A stretch of 33,506 nt of DNA, from positions 1-33,506 of the forward strand of contig JAKLQT010000227.1 of assembly GCA_022013205.1 (NCBI GenBank). The letters run 5' to 3'. The stretch comes from Candidatus Omnitrophota bacterium (GTDB taxonomy: Bacteria; Omnitrophota; Gorgyraeia; B26-G9). Made by a program: the position numbers and the translations under genes. Position 1 is the first letter of the stretch, and every line of letters begins with the position of its first letter. Under the pieces are notes generated by a model. That model searched no databases and was not told the DNA's origin. It saw nothing but the letters and a program-made list of their open reading frames with translations. This document shows positions 9,101 through 16,670 of the stretch, in pieces.

Positions 9101-10365
9101 TACCTAATGCCACAGATTCCCTGATCCTAACTGATGATCAAAGACAGCATGTGCTTAAAAGCGCTAAGGATATAGAGGAGCGCTTAAAGACTAAAGATAA
9201 AAATAAAGTAAAAGTATTTGGTTTTGAGCAATTTATTCGCAGGGTCAGTAATGTGGATGCTAAATGTGCTAAATACGATAAGGATATACTCGCTCAACTG
9301 CCATGTTATATCGGCTGGCTGTTCGCGAGAATTCTCGCGGACGGAAATGTAAATTTCTGCCTTAAAGCGCATCGTATTCCGGTAGGAAATATCTATGCGG
9401 ATAGTTTTTTGCATATCTGGAATAACACAAAGCAGCAGGAATTCAGAAAGAGGGCCTTGCACGCGCCAAAAGATGATGTGTTTTTCTCTTTTATAGGCAA
9501 TGACCCGGATGTTAAAGTCGGCTGCTATAAAAGCTGTGATGATCTGGCCCGTAATGTGTGTATGCATAAAAAGATTCAGTCTTTGAGCGCTCTGGAAATA
9601 TATTTTCTCAGATTATTTTTGCTTGGAGCAAAAATCAAAAAATGCTTTAAAGAGAAAAAAGTAAAGCAAACATTCCAGAGCCATGTGTACAAAAGGAAAA
9701 AACAGGCTCAGGGCGGAATTTCTCAAAACAAACTACATGTCCAAATGCATGATGAGGGTATAAAACTTTTTTGGGATAAATTGGAATTAACTCAGGGTGT
9801 CGGATTGAATTCTTCTGTTTGTATTTTCGGCCTTTGGCATGATTCTTCAAAAGCAAAATGGGAAGTAACAAAGCGCGGCAATAATGAACTGGTTATAAAA
9901 AACAACTGGCAAAATATTCCTATAGCCCAGGAATGGCAGATTAAGATTGATAGCAGTAATTCCCTGCTGTGGCAGATTAATACGCGCGTGGACTCAAGGA
10001 TCGAGATTGAGCAGAGCAAAGCGAGTATGATGCTTTCATCTGTTTATACCAGGTGGAATACAACTGAAGAACGCGGCAAATTTCCATTAACTATGTCCTG
10101 GAATGAGGCCAACATAAAAAATTCCCAGGTTAAACGCGTATCTGTGCTGGCAGCCAAAAATAATACGCAAAGAATGCCGGGCATCAGTTTTGATTTCAGC
10201 CTGACCCAGGGGCAAATAAAACCGCAGGTTCAAAATTCCGATAAGATCATAAATGCCAGGGTAGTATCGGTAATACGCACAGAGGAAAACAGCGGTAAAG
10301 TTTTTCTGCCTGGAAACTATGAGTATTTTTCCGTGAAAATTGATATAGGAGATAATGATGGGTAA
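6181..10365 (+). CDS. Double radical SAM protein: B12-type radical SAM, module, SPASM-like radical SAM, module
   Basis: 1394 aa; GGAGAGAG sits just before the ATG. Domains in order: a cobalamin-binding-like Rossmann fold (1-about 140, without a DxHxxG motif); radical SAM core 1 with C216, C220, C223 (CPYKCSFC); Trp-rich module 4 (514-720); radical SAM core 2 with C792, C796, C799 (CNNDCIGCW) and GGGEP; a SPASM-like tail from C1042 (CYIGW, NFC, CYKSC); and module 5 (1183-1394). Residues 1-505 are paralogous to the protein at 27033, and core 2 to the core of the protein at 2347. It looks like a fusion of two enzymes usually encoded apart, which suggests consecutive radical steps on one substrate. 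The frame is open throughout with no sign of a frameshift. Probably cytoplasmic; substrate unknown. Confidence 0.9.
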   Translation: MKIVLVNLPWKKRNQWGVRAGSRWPHLKDQTEENYLPFPFYLAYAVALLKKNGFDAQIIDAIAEKTSYESFYKKIVSLNPDLLVVETSTVTLNHDMKFLSRFKGNFPIALCGPDVHIAKPEFLKKNNNINYVLFGEYEASLLELAQKLKSNDTLGALKGILYRQGDKIIKNSPRELISDLDWLPWPQRKLLPVKKYNDAPGDIPLPCASMWASRGCPYKCSFCLWPQVMYGGNSYRVRNVKNVVDEIEYLVNELGFKSVYFDDDTWNVGRKRIIDFCRELKIRNLQIPWAIMARAELMDEELLEIMRDVGLFAVKYGIESSSQRILDNINKGLNLKKAEEMIKYTKYLGIRTHLTFTFGLPGETQQTIKNTIDYALLLNPTSVQFSLATPFPGTKFYETMDKKGYILTKDLEKFDGNHSSVIRTEKLTAKQLQNAKKLAYVRWQQHYRMKRKKLAFEQKPLKAKLKSSLIEKGAFETGLKVLRFLIRKIFPPPERMRNFLNKNLWIIEEFISSGNIKIRFGEGQVRLYWKDREISKGVGLTTSFYYGERWFDSSQANWKLEKESPEVIIVKLNWDDVPVRQCWKISIDTDHSISWTAQMEVKRAVQLLEYKSGIMLQPDFNMWKDDLGVGKFPQLQDWEEIELYNSKSKKLTAFQDRDEQENRLPVLELSLAGPMENNTYPQIQNTDLKTKARILQMRCLKIEQFAPGQYDYLDLKLRLEDSLVQQSISAYKRRVPMKFFKTQLANQGLFQILKKMRPKKIAEHYLDILGVLDGSYAYKGPFCVQIDLTNDCNNDCIGCWCNSPLLNEKKISDNIKQQTLPLEVVKKTIDQLYAMGTKEIYFAGGGEPFMHPDIMKILEHVKSKGLRCYINTNFTLVNEDIVKKLVELKVDNLVISVWAGEPQTYLKTHPNKSEEMFFQIKGMLKLLNSIKKNLPHTNIYNVISSMNYDELGQMMDFAIATDSNSLEFTVIDTIPNATDSLILTDDQRQHVLKSAKDIEERLKTKDKNKVKVFGFEQFIRRVSNVDAKCAKYDKDILAQLPCYIGWLFARILADGNVNFCLKAHRIPVGNIYADSFLHIWNNTKQQEFRKRALHAPKDDVFFSFIGNDPDVKVGCYKSCDDLARNVCMHKKIQSLSALEIYFLRLFLLGAKIKKCFKEKKVKQTFQSHVYKRKKQAQGGISQNKLHVQMHDEGIKLFWDKLELTQGVGLNSSVCIFGLWHDSSKAKWEVTKRGNNELVIKNNWQNIPIAQEWQIKIDSSNSLLWQINTRVDSRIEIEQSKASMMLSSVYTRWNTTEERGKFPLTMSWNEANIKNSQVKRVSVLAAKNNTQRMPGISFDFSLTQGQIKPQVQNSDKIINARVVSVIRTEENSGKVFLPGNYEYFSVKIDIGDNDG
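7720..8340 (+). repeat. Trp-rich module copy 4 (protein-level repeat)
   Basis: Residues 514-720 of the protein at 6181, between its two radical SAM domains. It shows VRLYWKDREI, GVGL, RWFDSSQANW, VPVRQCWKI, ISWTAQM, GIMLQPDFNMW, GKFP, LPVLEL and QIQNTD, and is close to copies 2 and 3. Confidence 0.8.
9727..10362 (+). repeat. Trp-rich module copy 5 (protein-level repeat)
   Basis: Residues 1183-1394 of the protein at 6181, forming its C-terminus. It shows IKLFWDKLEL, GVGLNSS, LWHDSSKAKW, IPIAQEWQI, LLWQI, VYTRW, GKFP, SW, MPGISF and QVQNSD. It is preceded by a basic, partly hydrophobic linker. Confidence 0.8.
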
Positions 10366-11998
10366 AACAGTGCTGATAAATTGTCCCCCCTGGGGAGTGG
10401 TTATGCCTCCTTTGGGGGTCGCGTATCTTTCCTCTTACCTTAAATCCAAAGGCAAAGAGGTTGAGATCTTTGATCTAAATCTGGATCTATACAAGAAAGC
10501 CGGTACAAAGCAGAGGCTTTTTTGGGAGCTGGATACGATAAATAAAATGCCTCCGGTTGATATAGCAAAAAATCTATACAAAGATTTCAAAGAAGAAATT
10601 TATCTTTTTGTCGATAAGCTGGCACCTTTTTCTATTGTCGGGTTTTCCGCGAATAATTTAATAAGTACTACGTTTGCAGGGGTAGTTGCCGGGATGATTA
10701 AAATCAAATATCCTGAAAAAATTATTGTCCTTGGCGGGCCGGGATGTTTTTATAGCTGGGACCGCAAGGCTGTGCCTAAAGACGCGGTTGACTTTTTTGT
10801 TATCGGAGAGGGAGAGCAAGTGCTTGAGCGATTTATAGATTATTTTTCCAATACGGAAAATCCTGCTCCCCAAAACCTGAAAATCCCCGGTTTATTACAT
10901 AATAACACAGTAAAAAAGCAAAAATTTTATCCTGCTGCTTTTGTAAAGGATTTGGATTCTATCCCTTTCCCTGACTTTAAAGAATTCGATTTGAGTCAAT
11001 ATAATTATGAGAAGAAATACCGGCCATTACCTATGTTGATGAGCAGAGGGTGCATCAATCGCTGCAGTTACTGTATAGATTGGTATATGTGTTCAAATTT
11101 CCGGGTAAGGAAGCCGGAGAATATTATCACGGAGATAGAACATCATGCTAAGCTCTATGGCATAACACATATTGAGTTTAATGATTTGCTGTGTAACGGT
11201 AATCTCACTCATCTTGAGAAATTCTGCGATCTTCTTGTCAATTCTGAAACTAAGATAAGATGGATCAGTTATGCGGCGATAAGAAAAAACATGAGTGATG
11301 AATTACTTGAAAAAATAAAAAAATCCGGGTGCAATTCCCTTTGTTACGGCATAGAAAGCGGTTCTGATGCTGTTTTAAAGCGTATGAACAAACATTATAA
11401 CAGGGCCGATGCCTCTGATCTTATAAAAAGGACTTATAATGCCGGTATTGAAGTACGCATGAATATAATAGTAGGATTTCCCGGTGAAAGTGTTGATGAT
11501 TTTGAGCAAACACTTGAATTCGTGCGGCAGAACAGAAAATACATCACTCAGGTGACCAATGTTTCCTCTTTTGTTCTGATGCCTGGTTCTGACCTGTCTG
11601 TTTATCCGCACCGCTTCGGGATAACTTATCGAGATGTTACTGACCCGGGAAGCTGGCGGGATGATTTAGGGCTTACTCAGGATATCCGTAATAAAAGAGT
11701 ATCGCGTACTTGTGAGCTGCTGGAAACTCTTCGGATCAGGAACCTTATTGTTAATTACCAGAAAAATCCGTGCCAGGATTTGGAGCCGCTGGGACAGAAA
11801 GATATTGTAAAGGGTAGGCGAAAGGAGCCGATAGAGCAGCATAGAGAGGATAAAGGATCCTTTCGTAAAAAAAACACGCGCAAGTCTTTTTTTCAAAAGA
11901 CAGTGCTTGTTTTGCTGTTTGTTTTCAGCTTAGCTATGGATTTTTATTTGTTGATTTTAAAAAAATTAAGAGGCTCGATAATTTTTCCCGGAAACTGA
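10358..11998 (+). CDS. B12-binding-type radical SAM protein with C-terminal membrane segment
   Basis: 546 aa from ATG 10358; AGGAG at 10347-10351 is six bases upstream, a better distance than to the adjoining ATG at 10355. It overlaps the previous gene by eight bases. The N-terminus (PPWGVVMPPLGVAYLSSYLK) is typical of B12-binding radical SAM proteins of the BchE-like group. The cluster motif is C232, C236, C239 (CINRCSYC), with extra Cys in DWYMC. GIESG and GFPGES are standard motifs of this family. A hydrophobic stretch at about residues 513-535 is unusual for the family and suggests attachment to the membrane after a basic linker, so the substrate may be lipid-linked. Reaction unknown; methylation or ring rearrangement are family possibilities. 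Confidence 0.9.
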   Translation: MGKTVLINCPPWGVVMPPLGVAYLSSYLKSKGKEVEIFDLNLDLYKKAGTKQRLFWELDTINKMPPVDIAKNLYKDFKEEIYLFVDKLAPFSIVGFSANNLISTTFAGVVAGMIKIKYPEKIIVLGGPGCFYSWDRKAVPKDAVDFFVIGEGEQVLERFIDYFSNTENPAPQNLKIPGLLHNNTVKKQKFYPAAFVKDLDSIPFPDFKEFDLSQYNYEKKYRPLPMLMSRGCINRCSYCIDWYMCSNFRVRKPENIITEIEHHAKLYGITHIEFNDLLCNGNLTHLEKFCDLLVNSETKIRWISYAAIRKNMSDELLEKIKKSGCNSLCYGIESGSDAVLKRMNKHYNRADASDLIKRTYNAGIEVRMNIIVGFPGESVDDFEQTLEFVRQNRKYITQVTNVSSFVLMPGSDLSVYPHRFGITYRDVTDPGSWRDDLGLTQDIRNKRVSRTCELLETLRIRNLIVNYQKNPCQDLEPLGQKDIVKGRRKEPIEQHREDKGSFRKKNTRKSFFQKTVLVLLFVFSLAMDFYLLILKKLRGSIIFPGN

Positions 11999-12003
11999 AA
12001 CAC

Positions 12004-12034
12004 AGCTCATAGCTGATAGCTCATGGCTCATAGG
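12004..12034. repeat. Degenerate heptamer tandem repeat
   Basis: Four heptamers in a row, AGCTCAT, AGCTGAT, AGCTCAT and GGCTCAT, then a partial AGG. It starts six bases after the stop of the gene ending at 11998 and lies in the only sizeable gap in this part of the window. Function unknown. Confidence 0.75.
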
Positions 12035-12054
12035 TAAAAAATAAAGGACGTAAA

Positions 12055-12083
12055 ACGCGAAATGCGCCAACGCGCTAACGCGT
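12055..12083. repeat. CGCG-containing 7-8 base repeat with hairpin
   Basis: Four CGCG/GCGC cores are spaced seven to eight bases apart. The last two form an inverted repeat, ACGCG-CTAA-CGCGT (12070-12083), ending two bases before the AAAAGGAAG ribosome site of the next gene. It could influence translation of that gene; this is inference. Confidence 0.6.
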
Positions 12084-12097
12084 AAAAAGGAAGCTAA

Positions 12098-13264
12098 GTG
12101 AAGATACTGATGGTGCATCCGCATGATTTGTTCTCTAAGGCTGAGCCGTGGACGACAAGGATACGGAATATCGCAAAGCAATTTAAAAAAAATAGCCACG
12201 AGGTCAGGGTGGTTTATTTTCCGCTTGTAAATCGTGAGAATGAGCAAATCTTTTATGCCGATGGTATTGAATTTATACCGCTATCCCGGCAGGTAGGTAA
12301 GGGGAATTTTTTAAAAAACATCCGGTTTTTTATTAAAGAGAGTAAGTGGGCGGATGTTATCCATTTTCAAAAATGCTTTCACTATGCTGCCTTGCCGGTA
12401 CTTATAGGCGGTTTCTTAAATAAGAAACCTTTACATTATGACTGGGATGACTGGGAGATTAAAATTTTTCATTATTGCGCGAAACAGCCCTGGCTTACCG
12501 GAGTATTTCTGGGGGCATTGGAAAGGTTTATCCCCTTACTCTGTGATACTATCTCTGTATCCAGTTTGAGATTAAAACAGGAATGTCTGCGTTACGGGAT
12601 AAATGAAAAGCTGATTTTCATGGCTCCTGTGGGGGCTGATCTTGAGCTTTTTCATCCGAGAATCTCTCCTGTTCGAATACGGGAGCGTTATAACATAGAC
12701 TCGCCTTTAATAAGCTATATTGGCCAATTACACGGCGGGCAGTACGCGGAGCAATTCATAAAAGCGGCAAAAATAGTGCTCAATAGCATCAGGGACATTA
12801 CGTTTATGATCGTTGGAGGAGGATACCGCCTTGAAGAGTTAAAAACTCTGGCAGCTGTTTTAGATATAGATGAGCATATCATTTTTACCGATTCTGTTGC
12901 ACATCAAGAGGTGCCTTTATTCATGGCTGCTGCGGATATCGCGATCGCTTGTTTTGAAGATAATGATATTACAAGGTGTAAAAGCCCGCTTAAAATAGCC
13001 GAATACATGGCTTGCGGAAAGCCTATTGTGGCCAGCAATGTCGGGGAGGTAATAAATATGCTCGGCGGAGCGGCAGTTATAACAGAGCCGGATAATCCCG
13101 AGGACCTGGCACGAGGCATAATTAAACTGCTTGAAGATGAGCCATTGCGAAAACGGTTATCCGTCAAGGCGCGTCAGAGGGCTGAGGAAATATACAATTG
13201 GAAGAATACAACGGAGAATTTATTAAGGGCTTACAGGTATAGTTTGGGAGTAGTTAGCTATTAA
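12098..13264 (+). CDS. GT4-family glycosyltransferase
   Basis: 388 aa. The start is GTG 12098, with AAGGAAG at 12087-12093 upstream; an ATG four codons later is the alternative. It has a two-Rossmann GT-B layout: N-terminal HPHDLFSKAEPWTTRI, a DWDDWE motif near residue 117, and a C-terminal nucleotide-sugar site with CKSPLKIAEYMACGKPIVAS and a SVKARQRAEE tail. These are standard GT4 features, including the E-x7-E type acidic pair. It should transfer a sugar from a nucleotide donor at the inner face of the membrane. It shares the DDWE motif with the GT4 at 25945, so the two may be subfamily relatives. Donor and acceptor unknown. Confidence 0.92.
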   Translation: MKILMVHPHDLFSKAEPWTTRIRNIAKQFKKNSHEVRVVYFPLVNRENEQIFYADGIEFIPLSRQVGKGNFLKNIRFFIKESKWADVIHFQKCFHYAALPVLIGGFLNKKPLHYDWDDWEIKIFHYCAKQPWLTGVFLGALERFIPLLCDTISVSSLRLKQECLRYGINEKLIFMAPVGADLELFHPRISPVRIRERYNIDSPLISYIGQLHGGQYAEQFIKAAKIVLNSIRDITFMIVGGGYRLEELKTLAAVLDIDEHIIFTDSVAHQEVPLFMAAADIAIACFEDNDITRCKSPLKIAEYMACGKPIVASNVGEVINMLGGAAVITEPDNPEDLARGIIKLLEDEPLRKRLSVKARQRAEEIYNWKNTTENLLRAYRYSLGVVSY

Positions 13265-13282
13265 TACAAAGAAGGGAAGAAT

Positions 13283-14215
13283 ATGAAAATATCGGTTATA
13301 ATACCTGTTTTTAACGAACAGGGCAGCTTGGCTGACTTGCACAGAAAACTTAATGCTGTTTTGGAAAAAATGGATTTATCCTATGAAATAATTTTCGTTG
13401 ATGATGCAAGTACAGATAAGAGTTCCGGCATATTGGAGTCAATTAGTAATGCCGACAATAAAGTTAAGGTTATCACATTGAGCAGGAATTATGGGCAAAC
13501 CCAGGCAATTGCCGCGGGAGTTGATGCAACTATTGGAGAAATAATCGTTACTATGGATGCCGACCTGCAGAATGACCCGGCCGATATACCCAGGATTCTG
13601 GCTAAGCTTGATGAGGGGTATGACGTTGTGAGCGGTTGGCGCAAAAAGAGAAAAGACGATTTATGGCTGAAAAAAATACCGTCAATCCTGGCAAATAACA
13701 TAAGTGCCTGGATTACAGGAGTAAAGATTCATGACCTGGGATGCACCTTAAAGGCGTATCAAAGCCGGATTTTGAAAAATATTGAGTTCCATGGCGAAAT
13801 CCACAGATTACTCCCTTTGTACGCGGCTATACAGGGCGCAAAAATAACCGAAATACCGGTTAAACATTATCAAAGAAAGTACGGAGAGTCAAAATACGGG
13901 ATTTCACGTTTTTTTAAAGTTATTCTCGATCTGTTCGCGGTAATGTTTATGTGGAAATTTCTTCCCAAACCTATTTATGCTTTTGGAGGCATTGGTTTGG
14001 CTTCTTTAGGCCTTTCCGGAGTGATCGGACTGGTTATTGTTTTTAGAAAAGTATTTTTTTCAGGTGTTTGGGTAAGCCCGCTTTTATTTATTTTTGTTAT
14101 TTTCTTTTTGATCGGCATACAGTTTATACTTATGGGAATTCTGGCGGAATTTATCCTGCGGCTTTATTTCGGGGTGAAGGATTTAAAAAGATATAAAATA
14201 AAATATAAGGAGTAG
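13283..14215 (+). CDS. GT2-family polyprenyl-phosphate-type glycosyltransferase
   Basis: 310 aa, preceded by GAAGGGAAG. GT-A fold motifs: VFNEQGSL at the N-terminus, FVDDAS near residues 38-43, DAD at residues 92-94 followed by LQNDP, and SRNYGQTQAIAAG. Two hydrophobic hairpin segments (about 230-260 and 268-300) close the protein. This is the layout of dolichyl/undecaprenyl-phosphate sugar transferases (DPM1, ArnC, GtrB types), which make lipid-linked sugars used by GT-C enzymes. Four GT-C-like proteins downstream could be the users. Sugar not determinable. Confidence 0.92.
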   Translation: MKISVIIPVFNEQGSLADLHRKLNAVLEKMDLSYEIIFVDDASTDKSSGILESISNADNKVKVITLSRNYGQTQAIAAGVDATIGEIIVTMDADLQNDPADIPRILAKLDEGYDVVSGWRKKRKDDLWLKKIPSILANNISAWITGVKIHDLGCTLKAYQSRILKNIEFHGEIHRLLPLYAAIQGAKITEIPVKHYQRKYGESKYGISRFFKVILDLFAVMFMWKFLPKPIYAFGGIGLASLGLSGVIGLVIVFRKVFFSGVWVSPLLFIFVIFFLIGIQFILMGILAEFILRLYFGVKDLKRYKIKYKE

Positions 14216-14226
14216 AAAGCTTTTAA

Positions 14227-15930
14227 GTGTATATATTGGGAATTTGTGATAGTCAGGACGCGGGGGCAGTACTCTTAGATACATCAGCTAATGAGATAAC
14301 TGCTGTAAATGAGGAGAGGATCTCACGAATTAAATTATCGGGAGGCTTTCCAACTGGTGCCATTAAAGAAGTGTTTAGTTTAAAAAAGATTAAGCCGCAG
14401 GATATCGGGTTGGTTGCTCTTGCCTCACATATGACGCCATCATTCATCTTGAGAAGTTTAAGCACTGCCCATAGAAAATTAAAACAGAAAAACAAGCAAT
14501 TCAGTTTATTGCTTTCCTTATATATTTTTTATCAGGTTATAGCTAAATGCAGTATAATCCTTGAGTTTATTGACTCAAGATTATCTTGCTTCATTATTAA
14601 AAGAAAGTTAAAAAAGTTAGGCATAAAAGCTGAATTGCGTATTGTAGAACACCATCATGCTCATGCATTCGCTGCTTATATTACTTCCGGCATGCAAAAG
14701 GCATTGATATTTACGATTGACGGATTAGGTGATGGCGTTTCTTTTAGCGTGAATATCGGGGAAAAAGGCTGCCTGAGGCGCATATATGAGGGGAAAGCCT
14801 TAAATGACATAACACTTTATTATTCAAGGCTTACGGAATTTTTAGGGTTTGCTCCCATACAGGATGAAGGCAAGGTGATGGGGCTGGCGGCTTATTCTGA
14901 TAATTATTGTGTATTAAATGAAGCCCGAAAGCTGCTGCGCGCTAATAACGGAAGATTCAAAAGCAGGAATATTTTTTACGCTTTTTCAAAAGACAGGATT
15001 ATTTTTCAAAGGCTTAAAGCGAAACCGCGGGAAGATGTAGCGGCTTCTTTTCAGATCCATGCTGAAAATACAATCTGTGATATTGTGCGTTATTGGGTGA
15101 AAAAAACCGGTATAGCCGATATCGCGCTTTCCGGCGGTTTTTTCGCGAATATAAAGGTTAATCAACGGATTGCCCAGATGCGTGAAGTGCGCGGGGTTTA
15201 TGTTTATCCGCATATGGGAGACGGGGGACTGGCTTTGGGTGCCGTTTATGCCCTTTGGAAAACGCGGCCATTTGAATTTAATGATCTTTTCTTTGGAACT
15301 TCTTATTCCGATGAACAGGTGCAGGCGGTTTTAAATAAATACGGTTTGAAATATGAGAGGATTGAAAATATTGAACAGAAGATTGCTTTTTTACTAAGTG
15401 AGGGCAAAATAGTAGCGCGCTTTAGCGGCGCTATGGAATACGGCCCGCGCGCCTTGGGTAACCGCTCAATCCTTGCGCAGGCTACGGATTCCGCTATACA
15501 GGAATCTCTAAACAAAAAGCTGGGCAGAGATGTTTTTATGCCCTTTGCTCCTTCAATGTTGATGGAACATAGAAATGATTGCTGCCAAGGTGCGGATAAG
15601 GCGGCTTACTCAGCTCAATTCATGAATATAAGTTTTTCCTGTACAGAATATTTTAAAAACAGATGCCCCGCGGTAGTTCACAAGGACGGTAGTACAAGGC
15701 CGCAGCTTGTTTCCTTGCGGAATAACCCGGGCTTTTACAAAATCCTAAGTTTTTATAATAAGTATACCGGTATCCCCGCGTTAATTAATACCAGTTTTAA
15801 TATGCATGAAGAGCCGATTGTCCGTTCGCCCGAGGAGGCAGTACACGCTTTTGAAAGAGGAAAACTGGATTATTTGGCAATTAATAATTTTCTTATAAAA
15901 GGAGGATGGTATGAAAAAAGGAAAGGATAA
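14227..15930 (+). CDS. NodU/CmcH-type carbamoyltransferase
   Basis: 567 aa. The start is GTG 14227, 11 bases after the preceding gene; a TAAGGAG lies about 13 bases upstream, overlapping that gene's end. The N-terminal half is the Kae1-like domain, with ILGICDSQDAGAVLLD, NEERISR and HHHAHAFAAY (H142-H146). The C-terminal half has EYGPRALGNRS at about 404-414, FMPFAPS and TSFNMHEEPIV, all hallmarks of the family. Members move a carbamoyl group from carbamoyl phosphate through carbamoyl-AMP onto a hydroxyl, often of a sugar. In this cluster it probably carbamoylates a sugar of the surface glycan or its precursor. It overlaps the next gene by 20 bases. Confidence 0.94.
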   Translation: MYILGICDSQDAGAVLLDTSANEITAVNEERISRIKLSGGFPTGAIKEVFSLKKIKPQDIGLVALASHMTPSFILRSLSTAHRKLKQKNKQFSLLLSLYIFYQVIAKCSIILEFIDSRLSCFIIKRKLKKLGIKAELRIVEHHHAHAFAAYITSGMQKALIFTIDGLGDGVSFSVNIGEKGCLRRIYEGKALNDITLYYSRLTEFLGFAPIQDEGKVMGLAAYSDNYCVLNEARKLLRANNGRFKSRNIFYAFSKDRIIFQRLKAKPREDVAASFQIHAENTICDIVRYWVKKTGIADIALSGGFFANIKVNQRIAQMREVRGVYVYPHMGDGGLALGAVYALWKTRPFEFNDLFFGTSYSDEQVQAVLNKYGLKYERIENIEQKIAFLLSEGKIVARFSGAMEYGPRALGNRSILAQATDSAIQESLNKKLGRDVFMPFAPSMLMEHRNDCCQGADKAAYSAQFMNISFSCTEYFKNRCPAVVHKDGSTRPQLVSLRNNPGFYKILSFYNKYTGIPALINTSFNMHEEPIVRSPEEAVHAFERGKLDYLAINNFLIKGGWYEKRKG

Positions 15931-16669
15931 AAAATTCCTGGAGTGGTTTTTTGAGGAAGAAAAATCTGAAGGCCTTGAGGAAATAGATGAGGAAACCATT
16001 GAAATAAATTTTTTCCAGGCTGTATTGATCATAATTGTTACGGTGTTCTTTTTGCTGTGGATATTCAGATCATATCTGAAGCCGTATTTTAGAGTACCGG
16101 TATTTAGCCCTCAGGAATATATAGAGTCGAAAATTAAGAAAAATTACTTTGAAAATAATAGCTCAATTAAGAATGGCGATTTTAGCCAGGGATTAATGCA
16201 CTGGGTAAGCTCTGACGGGGGTAAACTTTTTCCGGAATCAAAAAGTATTATTACCCTTTGCAAAAAGGACTATCATTCACCTCCTTACAGTATGAAAATA
16301 GAGTCAAAAAATCCGGCAAACCGTATGCATTATACTAAAAGTAATAAGGAGCACATTATTAATAACGCATATGATTACAGGGAGACAGATCATTGGTTGG
16401 GGGTTATTCCGGGCTCTCATGTGCGGGTAAGCCTTTGGTACAAGGGGGATGTCCCCAGAGTGTCTGTTATTGGCCTGAGCCATGAAGGTAAGTGGACTGG
16501 CCTTATTTCCGGCGGAGGCCCCCAAACGGATGAATGGAAGCGGGTTGAAGTTTTTGCTGATGTGCCGGAGTCGATCAGGGCAATTGCTCTAGAGATTACG
16601 CTTAATCAAGGAGAGGGTATGCCGTTGCCGGTAATATGGATTGATGATGTAAATATAGAAGTTCAATAA
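15911..16669 (+). CDS. Membrane-anchored protein with carbohydrate-binding-like domain
   Basis: 252 aa. GGAGG at 15901-15905 sits five bases before the ATG, inside the end of the carbamoyltransferase gene. An acidic cytoplasmic N-terminus (about 35 residues, EE-rich) precedes one membrane segment (about 36-56, AVLIIIVTVFFLLWIF). The rest is predicted outside and resembles a CBM4/9-type beta-sandwich: IKNGDFSQGLMHW, SPPYSMKIESK, VRVSLWYKG, EWKRVEV and IWIDDVNIE. It could hold or sense the extracellular glycan. No catalytic residues are recognised. The domain assignment is by pattern and is moderate. Confidence 0.8.
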   Translation: MKKGKDKKFLEWFFEEEKSEGLEEIDEETIEINFFQAVLIIIVTVFFLLWIFRSYLKPYFRVPVFSPQEYIESKIKKNYFENNSSIKNGDFSQGLMHWVSSDGGKLFPESKSIITLCKKDYHSPPYSMKIESKNPANRMHYTKSNKEHIINNAYDYRETDHWLGVIPGSHVRVSLWYKGDVPRVSVIGLSHEGKWTGLISGGGPQTDEWKRVEVFADVPESIRAIALEITLNQGEGMPLPVIWIDDVNIEVQ

Positions 16670-16670
16670 G

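Noticed and set aside
12004-12083. CRISPR array
   Set aside because: Units are 7-8 bases with no spacers between them.
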